A DNA stretch of 64,000 bases from Paracoccaceae bacterium. Its GTDB lineage: Bacteria > Pseudomonadota > Alphaproteobacteria > Rhodobacterales > Rhodobacteraceae. Location of the stretch: the NCBI GenBank assembly GCA_024742455.1, contig JANSYL010000011.1, forward strand, positions 1 through 64,000, read 5' to 3'. The notes below the pieces were generated by a model. The model was given only the letters and a program-made list of their open reading frames with translations, was not told the origin of the DNA and made no database searches. Positions 53,250-61,693 of this stretch are shown here, in pieces. Position numbers and translations under genes: made by a program. How positions within the stretch are numbered: the first letter of the stretch is position 1; each line of letters starts with the position of its first letter.

Positions 53250-53492
53250 ATGCCGAATCTTCTTGCCACATTGTCCGAGATGCACCGCCCCGGCCTGTTG
53301 CTGCGCGCGGCACGGCTGGCGGCGCTGTCGCCGGATGCCCATCGCCGGGCAGGGCGGCGTCCGGTCGGGGCGCTTCTGGCCGAGGAACAGGCGCTGAATG
53401 CCGCACGACTTGGCGGCGGCCTGGGCTATTCGCCCACGCGGCATGTCGAGGTGATGAGCGCCATCCTGTCTGCGGCGCGCAACCAGTCCTGA
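53250..53492 (+). CDS. Small protein, DUF6477-like
   Basis: An 80-residue soluble protein: MPNLLATLSEMHRPGLLLRA, then ARLAALSPDAHRRAGRRPVG, GALLAEEQALNAARLGGGLG and YSPTRHVEVMSAILSAARN. From memory the pattern matches DUF6477, a small helical family of Rhodobacteraceae. GGAGGCACCG is before the ATG. Divergent from the DUF6456-type regulator, which often accompanies it; a functional pairing is inferred. Confidence 0.75.
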   Translation: MPNLLATLSEMHRPGLLLRAARLAALSPDAHRRAGRRPVGALLAEEQALNAARLGGGLGYSPTRHVEVMSAILSAARNQS

Positions 53493-53495
53493 CGC

Positions 53496-55040
53496 CTAGA
53501 TAAAGGCGTCGGGCATTGCCGCCTTGCGTTCGGTCATGAAGGCCTGCAGGGCCTCGTTGATGGCCGGGTCAAGCGGCGGCGCCTGGTAATCGGCCAGCAT
53601 CTTGTCGACCTTCACGGCGGCCAGTTCCTGCGTCGACCGCGCGCCTTCCTCGGCCCAGGTCTCGAACGGCTTGTAATCCAGCAGACCCGTGCGCCAGAAC
53701 GCGTCGGAATAATTGGCCTGGGTATGGGCGCAGCCCAGGAAATGCCCGCCCGGCCCCACCTCGCGCAGAGCATCCATCGCTTGCGCGTTTTCATCGATGG
53801 CGATGCCCTGTGCCAGTTTGTGCAGCACGCCCAGCTGGTCAGCATCCATCACGAATTTCTCGGGCGACGCCACCAGCCCGCCCTCAAGCCAGCCGCAGGC
53901 ATGCAGCATGAAATTCACCCCCGACAAAAGCGCCGCATTCAGCGAATTGGCGGTTTCATAGGCCGCCTGCGCATCGGGCAGTTTCGACCCGGTAAACGAC
54001 CCGCCGGACCGGAACGGCAGGTTCAGCCGCCGTGCCAGTTGGCCCGCGCCATAGGTGATTTGCGCCGCCTCGGGGGTGCCGAAGGTGGGGGCACCGGAAT
54101 TCATGTCGATCGAGGTCACGAAGGCCCCGAAGATCACCGGCGCACCGGGGCGGATCAGCTGGCTGTAGGCGACGCCGGCCATCACCTCGGCCAGCACCTG
54201 GGTCAGCGTGCCCGCGACCGACACCGGAGCCATCGCACCGCCGACGATGAAGGGCGAGACGATCGCGGCCTGACCCGCGGCGGCATATTCTTCCAGCGCG
54301 CCCATCATCACCCCATCGAAAGTCAAGGGCGAGTTGATATTGATCAGCGATGTCATCACGCAGTTCTGGTCGACCACGTCGTCCCCGAACAGGATCTTGG
54401 CCATCGCCACGCTGTCGGCGGCGCGCGAGGGTTCGGTCACCGACCCCATGAAGGGTTTGTCGCTGAGCGTCATATGCGCATAGAGCATGTCGAAATGGCG
54501 CTTGTTGACCGGCACATCCGTCGGCTCGCAGACCGTGCCGCCGGAATGATGCAGCCATTTGGACATGTAGCCCAGTTTCACGAAGGTTTCGAAATCGGCC
54601 ATCGTCGCATAGCGGCGCCCGCCGGCCTGGTCGCGCACGAAGGGCGGGCCGTAGACCGGTGCCAGCACCAGGGAATTGCCGCCGATCTCGACGTCGCGGT
54701 CGCGGTTCCGGGCGATCTGGGTGAACCGCGCCGGCGCGGTCTCGCAGAGCTTGCGGGCTAGGCCCCGGGGGATATGCACCCGTTCGCCACGCACATCGGC
54801 CCCCGCATCGCGCCAGCGCGCCAGCGCCACGGGGTTTTCCACGAAGGCCACGCCGATTTCTTCCAGCACGGTTTCGGCGTTGGTCTCGATGATCTCGATC
54901 GCCTCGGCAGTCAGGATATCGAGATTGGGGATGTTGCGTTCGATGAAACGGGCAGTGTCAAAACTGATTGCCGACCGTGCCGCGCGGCGGGCCGCGCCGC
55001 CGCCACCCCGTGCCCGCCGTGGTGCTGCTGCCTCTGACAT
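53496..55040 (-). CDS. Trimethylamine methyltransferase (MttB) family protein, non-pyrrolysine
   Basis: A 514-residue protein of the MttB superfamily, which in methanogens demethylates trimethylamine with pyrrolysine at the active site. Seen: a basic N-terminal tail rich in Arg and Gly, ISFDTARFIERNIPNLDILT, MTSLININSPLTFDGVMMG, GGAMAPVSVAGTLTQ, and HTQANYSDAFWRTG. The frame has no internal TAG, so it belongs to the non-pyrrolysine branch; known members demethylate glycine betaine or related quaternary amines and pass the methyl to a corrinoid protein. No corrinoid protein is next to it. Likely role: use of a quaternary amine as methyl or carbon source. Confidence 0.85.
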   Translation of the reverse strand: MSEAAAPRRARGGGGAARRAARSAISFDTARFIERNIPNLDILTAEAIEIIETNAETVLEEIGVAFVENPVALARWRDAGADVRGERVHIPRGLARKLCETAPARFTQIARNRDRDVEIGGNSLVLAPVYGPPFVRDQAGGRRYATMADFETFVKLGYMSKWLHHSGGTVCEPTDVPVNKRHFDMLYAHMTLSDKPFMGSVTEPSRAADSVAMAKILFGDDVVDQNCVMTSLININSPLTFDGVMMGALEEYAAAGQAAIVSPFIVGGAMAPVSVAGTLTQVLAEVMAGVAYSQLIRPGAPVIFGAFVTSIDMNSGAPTFGTPEAAQITYGAGQLARRLNLPFRSGGSFTGSKLPDAQAAYETANSLNAALLSGVNFMLHACGWLEGGLVASPEKFVMDADQLGVLHKLAQGIAIDENAQAMDALREVGPGGHFLGCAHTQANYSDAFWRTGLLDYKPFETWAEEGARSTQELAAVKVDKMLADYQAPPLDPAINEALQAFMTERKAAMPDAFI

Positions 55041-55145
55041 CTCTGGCCCCCATCTGACTTGGCAGGGTATGTAACGCCTGGCGTTGCAACTGCACGGGCG
55101 TATTGCGGCACTTGCCGCGCGAAAGCGACATCCGGCGCCCCGGCA

Positions 55146-55385
55146 TCAGCCCCTGCTGCGCAGCAGCCGCTGGAAAACGGTGCCGCCGCTGCGATTGCCG
55201 AGCCAGAAATAAAGGCCGATCACCGCGAACAGCACCAGCGCGCTGGCCCCCTGCAGGTTGAACCCGCCTTCGGTCGTCTCGCCGGTGACCCGGGCAATGG
55301 CAAAGCCGCCCAGGAAAAACACCAGCAGCGTGTCGAGGATCGCTGCCAGCACCTTGCGCCAGAGGGGTGCGGTTCTTTCGGCCAT
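55146..55385 (-). CDS. RDD family membrane protein, small
   Basis: A 79-residue protein with two hydrophobic segments (about residues 11-32 and 45-62) and the RDD-like start WRKVLAAILDTLLVF, where the Arg-Asp pair is only partly kept. The final SGGTVFQRLLRSRG matches the usual RDD end. Full RDD domains are longer, so this is a minimal version. Function unknown. It stands upstream of the MttB-type gene on the same strand. Confidence 0.7.
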   Translation of the reverse strand: MAERTAPLWRKVLAAILDTLLVFFLGGFAIARVTGETTEGGFNLQGASALVLFAVIGLYFWLGNRSGGTVFQRLLRSRG

Positions 55386-55510
55386 GTCCTGTCTCCTGCG
55401 GTCCGGGGTGGCCGCACTATGCCCGGGTCGGCACCACCGATCCAGAGCGGAATGGCCCCTGCACCTGCCGCCCCTTGCGTTGACCCGGCGGCGACCCTAT
55501 CCCCCGGATC

Positions 55511-57094
55511 ATGACCACGCCCGCCGCCGTGCCCGACCCCGCCGACCATGACCGCCTGCTGATCATCGATTTCGGCAGCCAGGTGACGCAACTGATCGCC
55601 CGCCGCCTGCGCGAGCTGAACGTCTATTGCGAAATCCACCCTTACCAGTCGGTGACCGAGGCGTTCCTGTCCGGTTTCGCGCCCAAGGCCGTGATCTTTT
55701 CCGGCGGTCCCGACAGCGTCACCCGCGACGGGTCTCCGCGCCCGCCCAGGGCTGTCTATGACATGGGCGTGCCGATCCTGGGCATCTGCTACGGCCAGCA
55801 GGTGATGATGCAGGACCTGGGGGGCGAGGTGATCTCGGGCCATGGCACGGCCGAGTTCGGGCGCGCCTATGTCACCCCGTCCGAGGCGCGGCTGCCGCTG
55901 CTTGACGGGTGGTTTTCCGGGGGGCGCGAACAGGTCTGGATGTCGCATGGCGATCATGTCAGTCGCCTGGCCCCGGGGTTCGAGGTCTATGGCACCTCGC
56001 CCAATGCGCCTTTCGCGATCACCGCTGATCCGTCGCGCAACTTCTATGCCGTGCAGTTCCACCCCGAGGTGCATCACACCCCGAACGGACGCACGCTTTA
56101 TGAAAATTTCATCCGACTTGCGGGTTTTGCCGGCGACTGGACGATGGCCGCCTATCGCGAGGAGGCGGTGCAGGCGATCCGGGACCAGGTGGGCCGCGCC
56201 AAAGTGATCTGCGCCCTGTCCGGCGGCGTCGACAGTTCCGTGGCCGCCGCCCTGATCCACGAGGCGGTGGGCGATCAACTGACCTGCGTTTTCGTCGATC
56301 ACGGGTTGTTGCGCCAGGACGAGGCCGAGGAAGTCGTCGGCATGTTCCGCGACCACATGAACCTGCATGTCATCCATGCCGAGGAACAGGACCGTTTCCT
56401 GACCGCGCTGGAGGGCGTGAGCGACCCCGAGGTCAAGCGCAAGACCATCGGCAAATTGTTCATCGACGTGTTCCAGCACTATGCCGACCAGATCGAGGGG
56501 GCGGAGTTCCTGGCCCAGGGCACGCTCTACCCCGATGTGATCGAGTCGGTCAGTTTCTCGGGCGGGCCGTCGGTGACGATCAAGTCCCACCACAATGTGG
56601 GCGGTCTGCCCGAAAAGATGGGGCTGAAACTGGTCGAACCCCTGCGCGAATTGTTCAAGGACGAGGTGCGCGCGCTTGGCCGCGAACTGGGGCTACCCGA
56701 CAGCTTCATCGGCCGCCACCCCTTCCCCGGCCCCGGCCTTGCCATCCGCTGCCCCGGCGAGATCACGCGCCAAAAGCTCGACATCCTGCGCAAGGCCGAC
56801 GCGGTCTATATCGACCAGATCCGCCGCCACGGGCTGTATGACGAGATCTGGCAGGCCTTCGTGGCGATCCTGCCGGTGCGCACCGTGGGCGTGATGGGCG
56901 ACGGGCGCACCTATGACTATGCCTGTGCCCTGCGCGCGGTGACGAGCGTCGACGGGATGACCGCCGATTACTACCCGTTCAGCCATGACTTCCTCGGCGA
57001 AACCGCGACGCGGATCATCAACGAGGTGAAGGGCATTAACCGGGTGACCTATGACATCACCTCGAAACCGCCCGGCACGATCGAATGGGAATGA
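55511..57094 (+). CDS. guaA: GMP synthase (glutamine-hydrolysing)
   Basis: A 527-residue enzyme that aminates XMP to GMP. Glutaminase domain (about residues 12-200): [19 protein letters not shown], the nucleophilic Cys in [13 protein letters not shown], and the His-Glu part FHPEVHHTP. Synthetase domain: PP-loop [20 protein letters not shown] and [11 protein letters not shown]. The C-terminal dimer domain ends with PPGTIEWE, the family end. Complete. Confidence 0.98.
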   Translation: MTTPAAVPDPADHDRLLIIDFGSQVTQLIARRLRELNVYCEIHPYQSVTEAFLSGFAPKAVIFSGGPDSVTRDGSPRPPRAVYDMGVPILGICYGQQVMMQDLGGEVISGHGTAEFGRAYVTPSEARLPLLDGWFSGGREQVWMSHGDHVSRLAPGFEVYGTSPNAPFAITADPSRNFYAVQFHPEVHHTPNGRTLYENFIRLAGFAGDWTMAAYREEAVQAIRDQVGRAKVICALSGGVDSSVAAALIHEAVGDQLTCVFVDHGLLRQDEAEEVVGMFRDHMNLHVIHAEEQDRFLTALEGVSDPEVKRKTIGKLFIDVFQHYADQIEGAEFLAQGTLYPDVIESVSFSGGPSVTIKSHHNVGGLPEKMGLKLVEPLRELFKDEVRALGRELGLPDSFIGRHPFPGPGLAIRCPGEITRQKLDILRKADAVYIDQIRRHGLYDEIWQAFVAILPVRTVGVMGDGRTYDYACALRAVTSVDGMTADYYPFSHDFLGETATRIINEVKGINRVTYDITSKPPGTIEWE

Positions 57095-57140
57095 CCATGC
57101 CGGGCGTGGAACGCGGACTGAGGCGGGCGGCCACACAGAT

Positions 57141-57773
57141 ATGCGCCGCCTGATCCGCCTTTGCCTGCGCTTCTTCTGGACGGGCGTCTTCGCGCTGCTC
57201 GCCACCTACGCCGCCGTGATCGGCTGGACCTATCTGTGGCCGCTCGACCGTCCCCTGCCCCGGGGCGACGCCATTATCTGCCTCGGGGCCAGCATCGATG
57301 ACCGGGGTCAGCTCGGCACCGGCAGCGTCATGCGGGCCGAGCGTTGCGGCGATCTCTGGCGGGCGGGCGTGGCGCCCGTGGTGGTGTTTTCCGGCGGCGT
57401 GCCCCGCCCCGGCGCACCCAGTGCAGCCGCGGCGATGGCGGACCGGTCGGGCGTGCCCGAGGCGACCGCGCGGATCGAGGGGCAAAGCCATTCGACGCTT
57501 CAGAACGCGCTGTTCAGCCTGAGGATCACCGGGACGGACGCGCGCCTGATCCTCGTGACCGAGGCGTTTCACCTGCCCCGCTCCTGGGCGTCGTTCCGGG
57601 CGATGGGCGCGCATGACCTGGCGCTGGTGCCCGCCGGACGGCTGCGACCTGACGGCCGGGCAATGCTTCTGCGCGAAACGGCGGCGATCTGGTTCAACGC
57701 GGGCCGTTACATCCTCTGGCGCATGACCGCCGCGTTCCTGCCGGACGACATCCGCACCGACCTCCTCCACTGA
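57141..57773 (+). CDS. YdcF/DUF218-family membrane-anchored protein
   Basis: A 210-residue protein: one N-terminal hydrophobic segment (about residues 7-31) then a DUF218 domain with GDAIICLGASIDDRGQLGTG, APVVVFSGGVPR, EGQSHSTLQNALFS and VTEAFHLPRSWASF. DUF218/YdcF proteins bind nucleotides or act in envelope polymer processing (SanA, ElyC); the substrate here is unknown. The ATG at 57141 is chosen because the basic/hydrophobic segment follows directly. Probably in the same transcript as guaA. Confidence 0.85.
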   Translation: MRRLIRLCLRFFWTGVFALLATYAAVIGWTYLWPLDRPLPRGDAIICLGASIDDRGQLGTGSVMRAERCGDLWRAGVAPVVVFSGGVPRPGAPSAAAAMADRSGVPEATARIEGQSHSTLQNALFSLRITGTDARLILVTEAFHLPRSWASFRAMGAHDLALVPAGRLRPDGRAMLLRETAAIWFNAGRYILWRMTAAFLPDDIRTDLLH

Positions 57774-58044
57774 TCCGGCCCACCGTGGCCCGGGGGCCGG
57801 GTCAGGGATCGCGCCCGCGACGGACCCGCAGTGTCCGCTTGTCCTTGACGCGGAGCGCGCCTCGCAGGCGCGTGCACAGGCCTTGTTTGCGGCAGTCCTG
57901 CCCGAGGACGGCATTTGAGCCGAAACCTGTCCGTTTGAACGAGGAAAGCATCTGCGATGGGACGTCTCCGAAGCGCGGCCTTGCCACGCGGCCCGGCCCG
58001 ACCGGCCTCAGCCTGCAAAAGGCGCCCCGGGGCGGGAGAGCCCC

Positions 58045-59397
58045 TTACCGGTAGGCGTGCAGCCGTCCGTCGCGGCTGACCACCAGCAGGGTGTCACCCA
58101 CCACGATCGGGTGCGACGCCGCCCCGCCGCGGATTTCCAGCGCGCCAAGTTCGGCCCCGCTTTCGGGCGAGAAACTGCGGATCCGGTCATCGCTGGAGGC
58201 GACCCAAAGCCGACCACCAGCCAGGATTGGGCCGTAATGGGCGAAAACGGCCTTCCGGCGCCGTTCGCGTTCGCGCACGTAGAAGGGCAGTTCGATCCCC
58301 CAGACGCGGCTGCCATCCGAGGCATCGACGCGCAGCAACTCGTTGCGGTCGGACACGTAGAACAGGCTGTCGCCCGCGGCGACGACCGGCGAATAGGCCC
58401 CGTCCATCGCCTGCCAGCGCATCTCGCCTGACCGCGCATCCAGCGCGACGACCCGGCCCGACTGGTTGCCGGCATAGACGGTATCGCCCACGACCACCGG
58501 ATCCGAGGTGATATCGTTGATCGCGGCATAGGCCGTGCCAAGCCGACCGCCGGCCACGAAACTCGACCAGACGCGCACACCCGCCCCGGGGAATACGGCC
58601 TGAATCTCGCCGGTGGCAAAGGGCAGCAGGACGTAGCGGTCGGTGATCGCCGGAGCCGCGCCGCCGGTCAGGACAGAGGGCACATCGCCCGCCGGAATGG
58701 TCCAGCGGATCTGCCCGGTTTCTGCCGTCAGCGCCCAGGCCTGGCTGTCGAGCCCCATGACGTACAGAACCCCGTTCGACACGGTGGGCGCGCCCAGCGC
58801 GGCACCGACCCTCTGGCGCCAGCGGATCGCACCGTTGGTTGCGTCAAGCGCGATGATCTCGCCGTAATTCGTGGTGGCGTAGACCACGCCGCCCGACACG
58901 GCGAGCGCCCCACCGGAAATGCCCGCGCCCCGGTCGAAATCGGGGATCAGGCTGACCTGCCAGACCGGCGCGCCCGAGGCGAGGTCGGTGGCCATCAGGC
59001 CCATATCGGAATCCAGCGTGAAGACCCGGCCATTGGCGGCAACAGGGTCGGTGTTGATGCGCTGCCGCCGCGTGTCACCGGCACCGATATCGGCGGTCCA
59101 GATCGGCTGCGGATTGGCCGAAAGGGCGGCATGCGGGAGCCGGTTGCGGGTGTTCATCCCCCGGAAACCCCAATCGCCGATGCGTTCGGCGGCGGGCAGC
59201 GAAATCGCCCGGGTCACGTTTTCCGGCTGGCTGGCAGGCTCGGTAACTTCCAGCAGCGGGGCACGGGCGGCAAACCGTTCCCCCGGCAAGACGATTTCAC
59301 GGTCGCAGGCCGCAAGGGCGGTCACCGCGACCAGCGCCAGCCCGACCGCACCGCGCCGGGCGCGTCCCCATCCAGGTCTTGTCAGCATCGCAGTCAT
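58045..59397 (-). CDS. BamB-like beta-propeller lipoprotein
   Basis: A 450-residue lipoprotein with lipobox LAAC (about residue 31) after a basic signal. The mature part is a PQQ-type beta-propeller: repeated strands such as GGVVYATTNYGEIIALDATN, GVLYVMGLDSQAWALTAETG, GDTVYAGNQSGRVVALDARS and GGRLWVASSDDRIRSFSPES. By its position next to a YfgM-like gene it is the counterpart of BamB, a lipoprotein of the outer-membrane protein assembly complex. The ATG at 59397 follows GGGGGG; one three codons later is possible. The 271 bases after it (57774-58044) hold no gene. Confidence 0.85.
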   Translation of the reverse strand: MTAMLTRPGWGRARRGAVGLALVAVTALAACDREIVLPGERFAARAPLLEVTEPASQPENVTRAISLPAAERIGDWGFRGMNTRNRLPHAALSANPQPIWTADIGAGDTRRQRINTDPVAANGRVFTLDSDMGLMATDLASGAPVWQVSLIPDFDRGAGISGGALAVSGGVVYATTNYGEIIALDATNGAIRWRQRVGAALGAPTVSNGVLYVMGLDSQAWALTAETGQIRWTIPAGDVPSVLTGGAAPAITDRYVLLPFATGEIQAVFPGAGVRVWSSFVAGGRLGTAYAAINDITSDPVVVGDTVYAGNQSGRVVALDARSGEMRWQAMDGAYSPVVAAGDSLFYVSDRNELLRVDASDGSRVWGIELPFYVRERERRRKAVFAHYGPILAGGRLWVASSDDRIRSFSPESGAELGALEIRGGAASHPIVVGDTLLVVSRDGRLHAYR

Positions 59398-59420
59398 CTG
59401 TCGCCCCCCTGTGGGCCATG

Positions 59421-60260
59421 TCATTCTGTCGGCGCGTCTGCCGGACCGGCTGCATCATCCTCGGCCGGAACGGCCGTGTCACCATCGGCCGGAACGACCG
59501 TGTCACCATCGGCCGGAACGACCGTATCACTTTCGGCCGGAACGCCCGCGTCATCTCCTGCCGACGCGCCTGTATCCGGCGTTTCCACCACGGGCGGCTC
59601 CGGCGCTGTATCCACCAGTTCCGCACCACTTTCCAGCGCCACAATCAACTGTGCGGCGCGTTCTTGCAAGCCCGGCGGTGTCGCCGCGCCCTCTTCGATA
59701 AGGCGCAGCATCGCGACTGCCCCGTCGCGATCACCTTCGCGCAGGGCCAAAAGCGCCAACTGTTCCTGCGCAAGCGCGGCATAGGGCGCGCCCGGCGTCG
59801 CCAGCGTTTCCAGCACCAGACGCGCCTCGGCGGGGTCGGACGGGTCCAGAATCTCGGCCCGCAGCGTGGCGAGGTCGCGGTAACGCGGTGCAAGCCCTTC
59901 GGCGGCGGCGGCGCTGCGCAGGCGCGCGGCAGCCTCTGCCGGTTCACCCGCGCGCGCCAGCTCGCCCGATTGCAGCATCGCCAGTATGATCGCGGCCTCG
60001 GGCGTTCCGGCATCGATCTCGGCCAGTCCTGCCACCCGGTCGGCCAGTTCGGGCTGTTCCAGCGTCGCCAGAAGCGCATCGCCGAAGGCTTGCGCGTCCC
60101 TGTCGGCCTGGCTTCGCGTGACCTCGACATAGGTCGCCGCGCCCACGATCCCAAGGACGGCAAGAACCGCAACCCAGGCCCAGCGGCGCAACACCGCGAA
60201 CAATTGGTCGCGACGCACCTCTTCGGTGACCTCGTTGATGAAACTGTCGCTGTCGGCCAT
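59421..60260 (-). CDS. YfgM-like TPR membrane protein with a C-terminal repeat tail
   Basis: A 279-residue protein: short cytoplasmic N terminus (DSFINEVTEEVRRDQLFA), one membrane segment (about residues 28-43), then a periplasmic helical TPR-like region (AGLAEIDAGTPEAAIILAML; GAPYAALAQEQLALLALREG). The last 60 residues are an acidic tail with an eight-residue repeat (DTVVPADG) encoded by a 24-base DNA repeat. YfgM helps hand over exported proteins at SecYEG. Located 23 bases upstream of the BamB-like gene, the same order as yfgM-bamB in other bacteria. Confidence 0.85.
   Translation of the reverse strand: MADSDSFINEVTEEVRRDQLFAVLRRWAWVAVLAVLGIVGAATYVEVTRSQADRDAQAFGDALLATLEQPELADRVAGLAEIDAGTPEAAIILAMLQSGELARAGEPAEAAARLRSAAAAEGLAPRYRDLATLRAEILDPSDPAEARLVLETLATPGAPYAALAQEQLALLALREGDRDGAVAMLRLIEEGAATPPGLQERAAQLIVALESGAELVDTAPEPPVVETPDTGASAGDDAGVPAESDTVVPADGDTVVPADGDTAVPAEDDAAGPADAPTE
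59461..59556 (-). repeat. Four 24-base tandem repeats in the YfgM-like gene
   Basis: Four consecutive 24-base units (59461-59484, 59485-59508, 59509-59532, 59533-59556), each beginning TCGGCCGGAACG on the + strand, differing by 1-5 bases. They encode the acidic eight-residue repeat of the protein tail and could vary in number between strains by slippage. Confidence 0.85.
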
Positions 60261-60388
60261 GGCCGGGCGCCCCTTTCCAACCCGCGCGACGGTGCAGCCG
60301 TCCCGCGATCGCGTCTTTGCCCCAACCCCGCCCGCGCCGCAAGGGCAGCCGGCAGGTTCACGCTTGTGGCGGCGGCGGATCGCGTGCT

Positions 60389-60410
60389 AACTGAACGCAT
60401 CGGTTCAGTT
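60389..60410. promoter_or_regulatory. TetR-type palindromic operator before the RND efflux operon
   Basis: A perfect palindrome with 8-base arms AACTGAAC (60389-60396) and GTTCAGTT (60403-60410) and a 6-base spacer, 72 bases before the adaptor ATG. TTGACA follows at 60417-60422. The form is typical of TetR-family operators that control efflux pumps. No regulator gene is next to it in the window. Confidence 0.6.
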
Positions 60411-60481
60411 GATCCCTTGACAGTCCGGGTCGGGGGCGCATGTGAACGGGCACCGGACGTGTCGAAACTGGAAAGGCTGCA

Positions 60482-61693
60482 ATGCGCATTTTCCCCATCG
60501 TTACCGCGGCTCTGGTCTGTGTCGCCCTGTATTTCGCGATTCTCGACCGCGACAGTCTGATCCGCGTGGCAGGCTGGTTCGGCGGCGGCGATGCGACATC
60601 CGAACCGGCCCCCGAAACAGCCGATGACGCCGAGACGGCCGGGACATCCGGTGCGGGTGACGAAGGCCTCGTCCACGTCACTGTGCGCCGCTCGACCGCG
60701 CAGGCGGCCGAGAATGCGGTTGTTCTGCGCGGCCGGACCGAGGCAGTGCGCCAAGTCACGGTGGCCGCAGAAACCTCGGGCCGGATCGTGTCCGAACCCC
60801 TGAGGGCGGGCGCCTCGGTGACCGAAGGCCAGCTTCTGTGCGAAATCGCGCCCGGCACGCGCGCTGCCGACCTGGCCGAGGCCGAGGCGCGCGTGCCCGA
60901 GGCCCGCGCCCGGCTGACCGAGGCCGAGGCCAGCCTGGTTGCCGCCGGGATCGACGCCCGTGCCGCAACATCATTGTCGGAATCGGGCTTTGCATCCGAG
61001 ACGCGGGCCGCCACGGCAACGGCAAGCCTCGCCTCGGCCGAGGCCGCGGTCGAGGCCGCCGCAGCCGGTGTGCGCGCGGCCGAAGCCGCCATCATGCGCG
61101 CGCGGGAGGAAATCGCGCGCCTGAGCATCGCGGCCCCTTTCGACGGGCTGCTGGAAACCGATACCGCCGAACTGGGCAGCCTGATGCAGCCCGGCACCGC
61201 CTGTGCCACGGTGATCCAGATGGACCCGATCAAGCTGGTGGGGTTTGTCCCCGAGGCGCAGGTCGACCGGATCGAGCTGGGCGCGCGGGCGGGTGCGCGG
61301 TTGTCGACCGGCACCGAGGCGGTGGGCGAGGTCACATTCGTGTCTCGGTCAGCCGATCCGCAGACGCGCACCTTCCGGGTCGAGGTCGTGGTGGCCAATG
61401 CCGACCAGGCCATCCGCGACGGACAATCGGCCGACATCCTGGTGGAAACGCCGGGCACGCCCGCGCACCTGCTGCCCGCCTCGGCGATGACGCTGAACGA
61501 TGACGGCACGCTGGGCGTGCGCGTGGTGGTGGACGGGGTCGTCGAGTTCCTGCCGGTCACCATGCTGCGCGATACTGCACGCGGTGTTTGGCTTGCGGGG
61601 CTGCCCGATGAGGTGGATGTCATCACCGTGGGTCAGGAATTCGTCACTGCGGGCGTACGCGTGCGCGTCACCTACGAGGAGCTGACCCAATGA
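60482..61693 (+). CDS. RND efflux periplasmic adaptor (membrane fusion protein)
   Basis: A 403-residue adaptor linking an RND pump to an outer-membrane channel. Seen: an N-terminal membrane anchor (IFPIVTAALVCVALYFAIL), the lipoyl/barrel-sandwich halves with VAAETSGRIVSEPLRAGASV and the later IAAPFDGLLETDTAELGSLM, an Ala/Glu-rich helical hairpin between them, and a C-terminal membrane-proximal domain. GGAAAGG precedes the ATG. Stop overlaps the permease ATG, so the two are co-translated. No TolC-like gene is seen before the window end. Confidence 0.94.
   Translation: MRIFPIVTAALVCVALYFAILDRDSLIRVAGWFGGGDATSEPAPETADDAETAGTSGAGDEGLVHVTVRRSTAQAAENAVVLRGRTEAVRQVTVAAETSGRIVSEPLRAGASVTEGQLLCEIAPGTRAADLAEAEARVPEARARLTEAEASLVAAGIDARAATSLSESGFASETRAATATASLASAEAAVEAAAAGVRAAEAAIMRAREEIARLSIAAPFDGLLETDTAELGSLMQPGTACATVIQMDPIKLVGFVPEAQVDRIELGARAGARLSTGTEAVGEVTFVSRSADPQTRTFRVEVVVANADQAIRDGQSADILVETPGTPAHLLPASAMTLNDDGTLGVRVVVDGVVEFLPVTMLRDTARGVWLAGLPDEVDVITVGQEFVTAGVRVRVTYEELTQ

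Noticed and set aside
53496-55040. Pyrrolysine-containing MttB
   Set aside because: The frame has no internal amber codon and no pylT/pylS genes are seen; it is the non-pyrrolysine branch.
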